NCBI GenBank assembly: GCA_964510495.1
Contig: CAZECR010000011.1
Span: 1-31,475 of the forward strand
DNA: 31,475 nucleotides
Direction of reading: 5' to 3'
Source: CAZECR01 sp964510495
GTDB lineage: Bacteria; Patescibacteriota; Patescibacteriia; Magasanikbacterales; GWA2-37-8
Part shown: positions 8,661 to 16,684 of the stretch, piece after piece
Position numbering within the stretch: the stretch's first letter is position 1
Layout of the letters: each line of letters begins with the position of its first letter
The notes under the pieces: model-generated
The model's database searches: none
What the model saw: only the letters and a program-made list of their open reading frames with translations
What the model was told of the DNA's origin: nothing
Position numbers and translations under genes: made by a program

Positions 8661-9641
8661 ATGAATAGTTTGTTTTTACAACCTCAAAAGCTCTCAGCTG
8701 AGCAGTTCAAAATTTTGGAAGATGAATTCCGAACGCTTTTGAGTTCACAAGTGGATCGTGATGCGTTGTTTGCGTCTTTAGAAACGTTTTTTCACACTTC
8801 GAATACCGGTCAAGATTATATGTGGCGCCATGATTATTTCCGTTGGTATACGGAAATATTTTGGCGAAAAATTAACAAGGCATCACATGATGATTTTGTT
8901 GACATTGCGTATGGTCGTCAAGTGCCAATGGCAATTCTCTTGGGTTTTGATGTTTTGTCAACATTATTTTTCTATCTAGACGATGAAACAATAGAAATTG
9001 ATGCAATGCAAAGCTTTTACACAAGAGTGCAAAATGCCTTTTTTAATTCGAGTGTAATTGTTGGTGTATGGCAGGGCAAACAGGTGACGCTTAAGGAGTT
9101 GTGCGAGGAGGTAAAGTTGGCCAACCGTCCCACAGCCACATCCCTTGAATGGGCTAACTTGTTTTCAAAAACTGAAACGATGCTGCTACCAAAAAACGAT
9201 TCAATTTACGACGCTGTTATTGGTGTAAACCCGGAAGATGCAGCGACCAAGCTTATGGACGTAATTAATTTCTTTTTGGGTGTTAAGCCGGAAAATATAG
9301 CGTATGTCGTGGATGCGTTTATGAATCCTGAGCTTGAAGGAAAACAAAGAGCCCCTACCCAATTAGTAACGGCAGATACTACAGAAGCAGAAGAGGACGA
9401 ACCTGCTGAAGACGAAACAGTAACCGATTCAGGAATAAAATTAACGCACGCTCAAATTAAAGCCACGCTCGAAGCCGATTTTCCAAAGGATAAGTCAGGT
9501 CAATTTGTGGATACCGAAGGGGTTTTAAACAAACTCGCTTCGTATGCGGAAGAATATAATGACGCCATGATTCTGGATTTGTATTACTATAATGAAGCTG
9601 ACGGAAAATTTCATTGGAATGAGGACCTTCTAAATTCATAG
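8661..9641 (+). CDS. Unrecognised soluble protein of the secretion operon (326 aa)
   Basis: I do not recognise this gene. It starts 3 nt after the VirB6-like gene and stops 1 nt before the next start, so it is surely co-transcribed and perhaps translationally coupled. There is no signal peptide or membrane segment. The N-terminal 220 residues are a helical, aromatic-rich domain (for example DYMWRHDYFRWYTEIFWRK near residue 52). A strongly acidic linker follows (about 240-260, rich in Glu, Asp and Thr), then a short C-terminal helical domain ending LDLYYYNEADGKFHWNEDLL. A cytoplasmic accessory or scaffold partner of the membrane channel is inferred from position only. No ribosome site is visible before the ATG. 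Confidence 0.7.
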   Translation: MNSLFLQPQKLSAEQFKILEDEFRTLLSSQVDRDALFASLETFFHTSNTGQDYMWRHDYFRWYTEIFWRKINKASHDDFVDIAYGRQVPMAILLGFDVLSTLFFYLDDETIEIDAMQSFYTRVQNAFFNSSVIVGVWQGKQVTLKELCEEVKLANRPTATSLEWANLFSKTETMLLPKNDSIYDAVIGVNPEDAATKLMDVINFFLGVKPENIAYVVDAFMNPELEGKQRAPTQLVTADTTEAEEDEPAEDETVTDSGIKLTHAQIKATLEADFPKDKSGQFVDTEGVLNKLASYAEEYNDAMILDLYYYNEADGKFHWNEDLLNS

Positions 9642-9642
9642 T

Positions 9643-10794
9643 ATGGCAGCAGCTGGAGGACAACCGATGGTGGCGGTCAAAAAGGCCGATGGAACTGTAG
9701 TCAGAATAACACTGGCTGAATTTAACGAACTTAAAAAAAAAGTGACTGTAGCACCGCAGCCACCTGCAACACCAGCTTTGCCACTCGCGAGTGACGGTAG
9801 GGCAGCTGACGTCGAAACAATCATGAAGCAGGTTGGTACAATGGTTGGGCCGGATAATCAAAATCGCTTGCGCAGTGTTTTGCAGCTGTATTTAAAGGAT
9901 ATTCGTACTCGTACTGATACGGAAAATGCCCTTGTTCGCAAAATTGGAGAGGGAGGTCTCGGTCTTTCGGTTGATCAAAAAAATGAAGTACTCCGTCAAG
10001 CGGATACGACTAAACATGTTATTACTCCCGCAAGCGCTGTTACCTTTAAAATTACTGAGAAGAAAACTACCGTACCAGACCTTGAAATAGATCAGCCGAC
10101 TACTGTTTTTCAAAAAAATCGTGAGCCCGCTATCGTACAACATACTTTTCCGGCAACACAGACTCCATTTAATGCTTTTAAACACGAAGCTGTTAAAAAA
10201 GTGTCTGCAGCGTCTGTGGTTCCGTCTATGCCCGTAGCGCCCATCGCTGCTACACCAGCTCCGGCTAAAAAAATGCCCTCTAAAGAATTTTCTGCCCTCC
10301 TTGCTGCGGCAACGAGTAGCCCGCTTGAGATACATGACCTTATCAAGCCTAAAAATCAATCACCGCGAGAAGAGCTCGTTTCGCCTATGGCAATGCCTGT
10401 TAGGCCCGCTGCTCCAACGAGCCCGCTTTCCTTATCGGGCACTCCTGAAGCAAAACCATTAGTTCGCGATGTTGCGGCTGTTAGCCTTGAAGTCGGACCT
10501 ATTGAAGAGCTGCAGCAGTTTTCGCTAACTGATTTTCGTCGTTTGTCGAATAACCCGATCGAGGCAGCGCACGAACTCCACGAAAAATTCAAGCATATTC
10601 AGGAAGAATCAATTGTTTTATATCTGCGAGCCATCGAAACCTGGAAAAATTCACCATTGTATCTGGCGTACATTGAAGCAGTAACTCAAGGTTTAAGTGA
10701 GCACAGGCCGCTCAGTGCTGTGCTAAGTGATAAAAAAAGAATCCAGGTAGCCGAAATAGAAGCGTTAGTAGCTATGGAAAAGGAACTGTTATAA
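9643..10794 (+). CDS. Unrecognised Ala/Pro-rich protein of the secretion operon (383 aa)
   Basis: I do not recognise this gene. It begins 1 nt after the stop of the preceding gene and ends 10 nt before the PrgI-like gene. It has no signal peptide and no membrane segment. The N-terminal part (1-120) looks ordered and helical, with TVVRITLAEFNELKKKV and RLRSVLQLYLKDIRTRT. A low-complexity middle (about 180-290) is rich in Ala, Pro, Ser and Met, and a helical C-terminal domain (about 290-383) contains AHELHEKFKHIQEESIVLYL. The layout of two folded ends joined by a flexible Pro/Ala linker suits an adaptor or scaffold. Its role in the secretion machine is inferred from the operon alone. Confidence 0.7.
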   Translation: MAAAGGQPMVAVKKADGTVVRITLAEFNELKKKVTVAPQPPATPALPLASDGRAADVETIMKQVGTMVGPDNQNRLRSVLQLYLKDIRTRTDTENALVRKIGEGGLGLSVDQKNEVLRQADTTKHVITPASAVTFKITEKKTTVPDLEIDQPTTVFQKNREPAIVQHTFPATQTPFNAFKHEAVKKVSAASVVPSMPVAPIAATPAPAKKMPSKEFSALLAAATSSPLEIHDLIKPKNQSPREELVSPMAMPVRPAAPTSPLSLSGTPEAKPLVRDVAAVSLEVGPIEELQQFSLTDFRRLSNNPIEAAHELHEKFKHIQEESIVLYLRAIETWKNSPLYLAYIEAVTQGLSEHRPLSAVLSDKKRIQVAEIEALVAMEKELL

Positions 10795-10804
10795 TTATTT
10801 CAAA

Positions 10805-11230
10805 ATGAATCAATTTACTGTTCCACAATTTATTGATGTTGAAGACAAAATTTTTGGGCCGGTGACTACCCGTCAGTTTATTATTCTTCTCGTAGCAGGT
10901 CTTTTGCTATTCATCATCTTCAAATTAGCGGATACAGCGCTCTTTGTTGTTGCTCTGGCGCTGATCGGCGGGCTCGCTCTTATTTTAGCTTTTGTTAAAA
11001 TTAACGGACAGTCTTTCCATTATTTTTTACTCAATGTTTTCCAAACTATCAAACGTCCGAGTCGTCGTATCTGGGATAAAACCTACACCACTGGTGAATT
11101 AAATGACTTACGCAAAATGGCTCCAGCAGCTGAGCTTGCTGAGGAAGCGCACGCCAAAAAAGTCCCGGCTATGCGTATTCGCAATCTTTCGCTCCTCGTT
11201 AATACAGGTGGCTACTATAACGCAGAATAA
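10805..11230 (+). CDS. PrgI-like membrane protein of type IV secretion system
   Basis: The 141-aa protein starts MNQFTVPQFIDVEDKIFGPVT, typical of the PrgI family. Two hydrophobic segments follow at about 24-41 and 45-64, then a soluble tail with FQTIKRPSRRIWDK. PrgI proteins occur just upstream of VirB4 ATPases in conjugation systems of Gram-positives and CPR bacteria and are thought to belong to the membrane channel, filling a VirB3-like slot. Here it stands right before the VirB4 N-terminal domain gene (6-nt gap), as expected. There is no Shine-Dalgarno site. Family assignment is fairly sure from the N-terminal motif, the topology and the neighbours. Confidence 0.8.
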   Translation: MNQFTVPQFIDVEDKIFGPVTTRQFIILLVAGLLLFIIFKLADTALFVVALALIGGLALILAFVKINGQSFHYFLLNVFQTIKRPSRRIWDKTYTTGELNDLRKMAPAAELAEEAHAKKVPAMRIRNLSLLVNTGGYYNAE

Positions 11231-11236
11231 GCACGT

Positions 11237-11926
11237 ATGAAAAATAAACAAGCAGCCAAAAACAAAAAAAAGACCGCGCCGACCCAGCTGCACTTGCTGA
11301 TCGGTGAAATTAAAAATGACACGGTTGTCATGAAAGACGGAACGCTCCGGTCGGTTTTATTAGTATCAAGTATTAACTTTGCGCTCAAAAATGAAGATGA
11401 GCAAAATGCTATTATTTCTTCGTACGTTTCTTTTTTAAATTCCTTAGAGTACCCGCTTCAAGTTTTGATTCAATCTCGCAAACTGTATATTAAACCATAT
11501 CTTGATAAATTGCTTGAAAAAGAACGTGTTCAAACCAACGAGCTTCTGCGCGCCCAAATTGCTGATTACCGTTCGTTTGTGACGGAGCTCATTAGTCTCG
11601 GCGAAATTATGAGTAAGCAGTTTTTTGTAATTGTTCCGTATGACCCGGTTTCTAATCGTCAGAAAAGTTTCTTTGCACGGGTGGGTGAAATATTTAATCC
11701 TGCTAGTGCGGTCCATTTGAAAGGCGAGAAGTTTATGAAGCGTAAATATGATCTTGATATGCGGGTGCGCCAGATTGAGTCCGGGCTTTCAAGTATGGGG
11801 CTCACCGTAGTTCGGCTCGACACCCAGGCATTGATCGAATTGTATTACTCGACCTATAATCCGGACATTGCCCTCACCGAACACCTGCCTTCACTTGGTG
11901 ATTTGCAGGTAGAAGAAGGAGTTTAA
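11237..11926 (+). CDS. Separate VirB4 N-terminal domain protein (TraC/VirB4-N-like)
   Basis: This 229-aa protein has no nucleotide-binding motif. After a Lys/Ala-rich start it has LHLLIGEIKNDTVVMKDGTLRSVLLVSSINFAL, then DEQNAIISSYVSFLNSLEYPLQVLIQSRKL. That pattern is typical of the N-terminal region of VirB4/TraC ATPases, where a bacterial conjugation ATPase contacts the membrane complex. It ends 15 nt before the VirB4 ATPase gene. The VirB4 function therefore seems to be encoded by two adjacent genes. The gene-to-domain match is inferred from recognisable motifs and order. No ribosome site is visible before the ATG. Confidence 0.7.
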   Translation: MKNKQAAKNKKKTAPTQLHLLIGEIKNDTVVMKDGTLRSVLLVSSINFALKNEDEQNAIISSYVSFLNSLEYPLQVLIQSRKLYIKPYLDKLLEKERVQTNELLRAQIADYRSFVTELISLGEIMSKQFFVIVPYDPVSNRQKSFFARVGEIFNPASAVHLKGEKFMKRKYDLDMRVRQIESGLSSMGLTVVRLDTQALIELYYSTYNPDIALTEHLPSLGDLQVEEGV

Positions 11927-11941
11927 GTATTTTGTATTTGT

Positions 11942-13822
11942 ATGGCTTTTAAACCATCGATTTTAAACAATAAAGACAGTGAGTCATTGGCCAAGAAAAA
12001 AATGGTCAGCGAGGAAACTGTGCTCAAGAAAAAGGAGCAAGATGAGCTCATTACCCTTGAAGAAGAGCGCATCTATCGCGAAGGTGTCGTGTCTATTCGC
12101 GACCTGATTGCTCCTGCCGCTTTTAATGTCGAAACTAATTTTTTACAGCTTGGAACTGTTTTTTGTCGCACTATTTTTATTGTTTCGTACCCGCGCTATA
12201 TTTCGATCGGTTGGAGCTCCCCGGTAATTAATTTGTCGATCACGATGGATATTAGCATGTTCTTTTATCCGGTTAAGGCTGAAATTATTTTAAAACAGCT
12301 TAAGAACAAAGTGGGTGCTTTGGAAGCTCAAATTAACGCTGATGCAGACAAAGGAGCTCCTCGCGACCCCCTGCGCGAGACAGCGCTTCGTGACGTAGAA
12401 CAGCTTCGCGACAATTTAACGCAAGGTGTTGAACATTTTTTTCAATTTGCTTTTTACGTCACCGTATACGCTGAAACCAAAGAAAAACTTGATCAAATTT
12501 CTGAAGATATCGAAGGTATCTTTGGAGCAAAGCTTATTAGTAGTCGCAAAGTATTGTTTCAAGGTGAACAAGGTTTTAATTCTACACTGCCCCTCTGTAA
12601 CGACGAGCTCATGATTGCATTCAACATGAATTCGTCGCCAATTGCTGCTTCATTTCCGTTTATTTCGGCCGAACTGACGAGTGATGATGGTATTCTTTAC
12701 GGAATTAATCGTCACAATAATAGCCTTATTTTATTTGATCGGTTTTCGCTTCAAAATGCCAACATGGTGGTGTTTGCTACGTCGGGTGCTGGTAAAAGTT
12801 ATGCAATTAAGCTTGAAATTTTGCGTAGTCTCATGATGGGGGTCGACGTGATTATTATTGACCCGGAAATGGAATATAAGCACTTGTCGGATGCGGTAGG
12901 GGGTACATATATTAACATTTCGCTCTCGAGTGAAAGTAAAATTAATCCATTCGATTTACCTCGTCCAACCGGTAAAGATTTTTCGACCGAAGATATTATT
13001 CGCGGCGCCGTTATTACAGTAAAAGGACTCTTGCGCATCATGCTTGGTGGCGTGACAACTGAAGAAGATTCGATTGTAGACCGGGCGCTTATTGAAACGT
13101 ATGCCAAGAAAGATATTACGGCTGAAGCCGACCTCAATACAGTCCAACCACCGATCATGCAAGACTTGCAAGAAATCTTGGAAGGTATGGAGGGGTCAAG
13201 TCAGCTTATTTTAAAACTTCAGAAGTTTACTGAAGGAACATTTAGCGGTCTTTTTAATTCGCCGACGAATGTAGACATGAAGAATCAGCTGGTTGTTTTT
13301 AGTGTGCGTGATCTTGAGGATGAACTGCGTCCACTTGGTATTTATGCTATTGTTAACTACATCTGGAATGTTGTTCGCAGCGAGCGAAAGAAACGTATTC
13401 TGGTGATTGATGAAGCCTGGTGGCTTATGCAGCATGAAGATAGTGCTCGATTTATTTACGCGCTTGTTAAGCGGTGTCGTAAGTATTTCTTGGGTGTCAC
13501 CACAATTACGCAGGACGTTAATGATTTCCTGAAATCACAGTATGGTCAGGCAATTGTTACGAGTTCGTCGCTGCAACTCCTGATGCGCCAATCTCCAGCG
13601 GCAATCGACCTGATTCAGAAGATTTTCTTGTTGACTGATAGTGAAAAGTATCTCCTCCTTGAAAGTGGTATTGGGGAAGGTATTTTCTTTGCTGGTCTTA
13701 AACATGCGGCTATCAAAGTTGTTGCTTCGTATACTGAAGATCAGATTGTAACCACCAATCCCCAGCAGCTCCTGGATATTGAAAAAGCAAAAAAAGAATT
13801 TGACCAACAAAGCGGTTCCTAA
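11942..13822 (+). CDS. virB4: VirB4-family type IV secretion ATPase
   Basis: The 626-aa protein is the motor ATPase of the conjugation-like machine. Walker A is ATSGAGKS (about 279-286) and the following strand is VDVIIIDPEMEY. Walker B is ILVIDEAWWLMQ (about 486), with the acidic pair DE, and a typical late motif is VTTITQDVNDFL. The N-terminal 250 residues hold the mixed alpha/beta region that precedes the ATPase core. VirB4 proteins power substrate or pilus-subunit movement at the inner membrane. Here the gene follows PrgI and a separate N-terminal domain gene. No VirB1, VirB8-10, VirB11, relaxase or coupling protein is visible in the window, so the machine is either reduced or completed elsewhere. 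Confidence 0.92.
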   Translation: MAFKPSILNNKDSESLAKKKMVSEETVLKKKEQDELITLEEERIYREGVVSIRDLIAPAAFNVETNFLQLGTVFCRTIFIVSYPRYISIGWSSPVINLSITMDISMFFYPVKAEIILKQLKNKVGALEAQINADADKGAPRDPLRETALRDVEQLRDNLTQGVEHFFQFAFYVTVYAETKEKLDQISEDIEGIFGAKLISSRKVLFQGEQGFNSTLPLCNDELMIAFNMNSSPIAASFPFISAELTSDDGILYGINRHNNSLILFDRFSLQNANMVVFATSGAGKSYAIKLEILRSLMMGVDVIIIDPEMEYKHLSDAVGGTYINISLSSESKINPFDLPRPTGKDFSTEDIIRGAVITVKGLLRIMLGGVTTEEDSIVDRALIETYAKKDITAEADLNTVQPPIMQDLQEILEGMEGSSQLILKLQKFTEGTFSGLFNSPTNVDMKNQLVVFSVRDLEDELRPLGIYAIVNYIWNVVRSERKKRILVIDEAWWLMQHEDSARFIYALVKRCRKYFLGVTTITQDVNDFLKSQYGQAIVTSSSLQLLMRQSPAAIDLIQKIFLLTDSEKYLLLESGIGEGIFFAGLKHAAIKVVASYTEDQIVTTNPQQLLDIEKAKKEFDQQSGS

Positions 13823-13860
13823 TTATTTTGTTTCCCCTAGATTACTCATTATTTCACTGT

Positions 13861-14448
13861 ATGCTTTCACTCCGTTCTCGTATTTTCATCAGTATCGCCG
13901 CAGTTGTTGTGGTTGGTCTGATAATTGGTGCAATTTTCTTTGTTAGGTCTCGTAATAAAAATACTCCAACGAATACAAATCCAGCTGCAACTTCTACCAG
14001 CACAACGCCAGTAGATGTATCTCTTATCACCGGACAACAGCCTACAACAATTCCTGCTGGCCTGCCTGTTCGTGAGCGTTCCACGGAAGAAGCAGAGCAA
14101 AATGGTGCCAAGCAATTAGCTCGTATTTTTGTTGAGCGTTATGGAACATATTCGACTGACAATGCGTCCCAAAATGTAGAAGAAGTTCGTTCGCTCGTAA
14201 CACCCGAACTCTGGCAAAAAATTGCTCCAAAAACTACAGGTAAAGCAACCGTTTTTACTGGGGTTACTACTCAGGTAGCAACTATGGATGTCCAAAAATG
14301 GACTACGACTAATGCTGAATTCTTTTTCAAAACAGTTCGTAATCAGCTAAAAGACGGAGTGTCCAGTAGTGCGCAGCAAAATATAACCGTTAGCATGGTT
14401 AAAGTAGGCGATGCTTGGCTCGTAAGTAATTTTGTCTGGCAGAACTAG
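13861..14448 (+). CDS. Membrane-anchored protein of unknown function (195 aa)
   Basis: I do not recognise the family. I chose the ATG at 13861 because the product then starts with a short charged segment and one membrane helix (about residues 8-28, IFISIAAVVVVGLIIGAIFF). A TTG start at 13828 would add 11 residues. A Thr/Asn/Pro-rich linker follows, then a soluble domain with ARIFVERYGTYSTDNASQN and a C-terminal DAWLVSNFVWQN. This looks like a small NTF2-like or transthyretin-like extracytoplasmic domain, but that is only an impression. It lies 38 nt after virB4 in the same direction and ahead of comF, so it probably belongs to the operon and faces the outside of the membrane. Confidence 0.65.
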   Translation: MLSLRSRIFISIAAVVVVGLIIGAIFFVRSRNKNTPTNTNPAATSTSTTPVDVSLITGQQPTTIPAGLPVRERSTEEAEQNGAKQLARIFVERYGTYSTDNASQNVEEVRSLVTPELWQKIAPKTTGKATVFTGVTTQVATMDVQKWTTTNAEFFFKTVRNQLKDGVSSSAQQNITVSMVKVGDAWLVSNFVWQN

Positions 14449-14478
14449 TTTTAATTCGCGCCCTGAAGTGTTTTGGTT

Positions 14479-15156
14479 ATGCCGTTTAAGAAAGTAGGTA
14501 AGTTTTTAAGTTCACTTTTGTTTCCGTGTTTTTGCGTCGCGTGTTCCACGGAGGGTTCGTGGTGGTGTGCGAGCTGCCAAAAGGAGTACTCTTTTTTAAC
14601 AGTATACACTGGAAATGAAGCCGTGGGACCTATTGCAGGACTTACGGCTTTATTTAATTATAAAGAAGATGATCCGCCCGCCAAACTTATCAAAGCGCTT
14701 AAATATCAGTCAGCAAAGGACTCTGTTCAGGTTTGGCAAAAATTATTTTACGATTATTTTGTTTCTCATACTCTAGAGTGGGTCAGTAAAGATGAACAAA
14801 TTGTCCTGTTGCCTGTTCCTTTACATCCGCGCCGGGAACGAGAACGTGGTTTTAACCAGTCGCTTCTTTTAGCTATTCAAGCGGCAGAAAGTTTGACTGC
14901 ACTTGGGTATGCAGCCCGAGTTGAAAAGGCCGTGCTTGTCAGAATTAAAAATACCATGCAACAAGCAAGACTTGGTAAAGAGGACAGGGCGCATAATCTC
15001 GAAAGAGCATTTATTGCGTATGCTCCGCCGCCAACTGGGCGGATAGTTTTAGTCGATGATGTATATACGACTGGAAGCACGCTCAGCGAGTGTGCACGCG
15101 CGCTGGGGACTGTCGGTATTCCGAAGGTGTGGGGTTTAGTCGGCGCACGGGGATAA
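14479..15156 (+). CDS. comF: ComF-family phosphoribosyltransferase-like competence protein
   Basis: The 225-aa protein has the ComF layout. The N-terminus has LLFPCFCVACSTEGSWWCASC, with Cys pairs for zinc. A middle region LPVPLHPRRERERGFNQS and the C-terminal PRTase motif RIVLVDDVYTTGSTL follow. ComF proteins are needed for DNA uptake in transformable bacteria, with the biochemical role still unclear. Starting at the ATG 14479 rather than TTG 14473 gives the usual N-terminus. It is the last gene of the secretion operon, 30 nt after the small membrane protein. This association suggests that the operon or its products act in DNA import or exchange. No clear terminator follows directly. Confidence 0.88.
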   Translation: MPFKKVGKFLSSLLFPCFCVACSTEGSWWCASCQKEYSFLTVYTGNEAVGPIAGLTALFNYKEDDPPAKLIKALKYQSAKDSVQVWQKLFYDYFVSHTLEWVSKDEQIVLLPVPLHPRRERERGFNQSLLLAIQAAESLTALGYAARVEKAVLVRIKNTMQQARLGKEDRAHNLERAFIAYAPPPTGRIVLVDDVYTTGSTLSECARALGTVGIPKVWGLVGARG

Positions 15157-15397
15157 GGACTCTTGCCAAAAGTTACTTTTTAAGGTAGGGTAAAGGGCTA
15201 TATCTGGCCATGTCTAGAATATTTATTATATTTTTAGCTGTGTTCTTTAAAAATTACTATATGGGGCAGGCGCTCCCTTTATTTTTTTTCTGAGAAAATT
15301 TAGGAAAAAAATAAAGGGAAACAGCCTGTCCCTCTCAAGTCCCAGAGTGGGGAGTCCTGGTAATGCCTCGTCCACCCCAGCCCAGGAGGATCTACAT
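15157..15397 (+). promoter_or_regulatory. Leader region of the KAS III gene with long hairpin
   Basis: This 241-bp stretch has no gene. The 3' side of comF is AT-rich, with a weak TACTAT (15255-15260). A hairpin follows: GGGGCAGGC (15263-15271) pairs with GCCTGTCCC (15324-15332), with one G-U, and an inner perfect 14-bp stem CCCTTTATTTTTTT/AAAAAAATAAAGGG (15275-15288 and 15305-15318) lies inside it. No T-run follows the outer arm on the plus strand, so it does not look like a simple terminator. A TGGGG/CCCCA pairing is possible at 15351-15379. The position just before a leader ORF suggests an mRNA leader structure. Confidence 0.5.
15384..15389 (+). promoter_or_regulatory. Perfect Shine-Dalgarno AGGAGG before the leader ORF
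   Basis: AGGAGG stands 8 nt before the ATG at 15398. It is the strongest ribosome site in the window and it serves the 33-codon leader ORF, not the synthase itself. Confidence 0.75.
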
Positions 15398-15499
15398 ATG
15401 GTAACACGCTCCAACACCCCCTCCACCTTTTGGGAGGGGAAACGCGATACTTACCGTAAGGCTGCCTTGATCGGCACTGCCTTCAGAACAGGAATCTGA
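15398..15499 (+). CDS. 33-aa leader ORF upstream of KAS III
   Basis: A short ORF (MVTRSNTPSTF... to ...IGTAFRTGI, 33 residues) starts 8 nt after a perfect AGGAGG and ends 2 nt before the ATG of the synthase gene. This geometry suggests translational coupling. It is not in frame with the synthase: the offset is 104 nt, so a simple fusion by readthrough is excluded. Its end AALIGTAFRTG is similar to the synthase N-terminus PILVGTAFTMP, with different codons, which suggests an old duplication or a mimic. I cannot say whether the peptide is functional or only a ribosome-loading leader. Confidence 0.5.
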   Translation: MVTRSNTPSTFWEGKRDTYRKAALIGTAFRTGI

Positions 15500-15501
15500 T
15501 C

Positions 15502-16659
15502 ATGGTGGCTATGAACAAAAATGTCCGGCCAATTCTGGTCGGTACGGCTTTCACGATGCCCTTGCCGGTCGATGTCGCTGACATGCTCCGCTTCCTGAAG
15601 CCCCAGCGTCCTGACGGGAATCCCGTCACGCCTGAGGGTGTCTTCAATATGGTGGGCATGACCCGCCTTGCACTCGACATCAACACCGTCACCGGTCGGC
15701 GCCGCACCCGCGAAGAGGGCGGTATGACCGACAACGAGCGCTGTGTGAAGGTCGTCAAGGAGGCGATGGCCAAGGCCAAGATTGCCCCCAAGGACATTGA
15801 TAACGAGAAGACGGCCTTCGTGCACGTCTCCTGTACCCCGAGTTTCACACGTGTCGGCACCGCCACTGGCCTCATCATGGATGAGGTGGGGCTCCCGCAT
15901 GTGTACCCCGAGTTTCACGACCTCGGGTGTGCCGGCCTCGTCTTCGCACTCCAGCGTGTCCGTGCGCTCATGACCCAGGACGAGCCCTACGCCACGGTCG
16001 TCGTGGTCATCTCCAACACCGTCGAAGGGGCGGTGGTCGGCTACGACGAGCTGTACGAGCGCGTCCGCGAGTACACCAAGAAGTATGACAAAGACGCCTG
16101 GATGTCCGCGCTCTTCACCGACGGCGCCGGCTGCCTGATCTTCAGGGCGGTTCCTGTTGAAGAGGCCGGCTCTGCTGGTCTTATCGCTGGGCGTATTCGT
16201 CGCCACTCCGCTGATCTCGTCTTCCACCCGGCCGGCGGTACCGATCTGCCTTCGATCACCGAGAATGCCCATCACCAGGTCTACCTGATGCGGGCGAAGA
16301 ACGTGGCGGAGAAGTTCGTCGAGTACATCGAAGACGCCTTCACCATGCTCCAGGAGGACTGGGATCGGTGCGTCGCACCGGTCCTCGGCAAGCCGTTTGC
16401 TCGCGACCTCATCATCCAGTGGATCCTTCACCAGCCCAACCTCAAAAAGATCCACGATGCGGCCCGGCGGCTCGACCTGCCGCTTGACCGAGTGCCGACC
16501 AACGTGGATCTCTACGGCAACCTGACCGCAGCAAGCGGGATCGAGCTCATCAACAGCGGCCTGCGCTGTGGGCGGTTGCAGAAGGGCAACCACGTGGTCC
16601 TGCTCCAGGCAGGCGCTGGCATGGGCGGCATGGACGGATACGCTGTCCTCGGCTTCTAG
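15502..16659 (+). CDS. 3-oxoacyl-ACP synthase III-like (KAS III / thiolase-fold) enzyme
   Basis: The 385-aa protein has the FabH-type thiolase fold with a complete catalytic triad. The nucleophile is C143 (EFHDLGCAGLVFAL), the histidine is H310 (WILHQPNLKK) and the asparagine is N340 (VDLYGNLTAASG). The early ILVGTAF motif and the C-terminal GAGMGGMDGYAVLGF also fit. FabH enzymes condense acetyl- or acyl-CoA with malonyl-ACP; related members make polyketides, alkylquinolones or HMG-CoA, so the substrate is uncertain. No ACP, malonyl transferase or other lipid synthesis gene is nearby, which is odd for such an enzyme, and CPR bacteria usually lack fatty acid synthesis. The coding region is strongly GC-rich compared with comF and the histidine kinase. 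AGGA 8 nt before the ATG plus the leader ORF indicate efficient translation. Horizontal origin is likely. Confidence 0.85.
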   Translation: MVAMNKNVRPILVGTAFTMPLPVDVADMLRFLKPQRPDGNPVTPEGVFNMVGMTRLALDINTVTGRRRTREEGGMTDNERCVKVVKEAMAKAKIAPKDIDNEKTAFVHVSCTPSFTRVGTATGLIMDEVGLPHVYPEFHDLGCAGLVFALQRVRALMTQDEPYATVVVVISNTVEGAVVGYDELYERVREYTKKYDKDAWMSALFTDGAGCLIFRAVPVEEAGSAGLIAGRIRRHSADLVFHPAGGTDLPSITENAHHQVYLMRAKNVAEKFVEYIEDAFTMLQEDWDRCVAPVLGKPFARDLIIQWILHQPNLKKIHDAARRLDLPLDRVPTNVDLYGNLTAASGIELINSGLRCGRLQKGNHVVLLQAGAGMGGMDGYAVLGF

Positions 16660-16684
16660 CCTTTTTCTCACTCTGTCCTCATGG

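Noticed and set aside
15398..15520. Frameshift joining the leader ORF to the synthase
   Set aside because: The synthase N-terminal motif is complete in its own frame and the leader repeats the same motif, so joining them would duplicate it.
15451..16671. 406-codon open frame on the minus strand covering the whole KAS III gene
   Set aside because: It follows from GC-rich codon use. The plus strand has the complete catalytic triad and ribosome sites; the minus frame shows no known motif.
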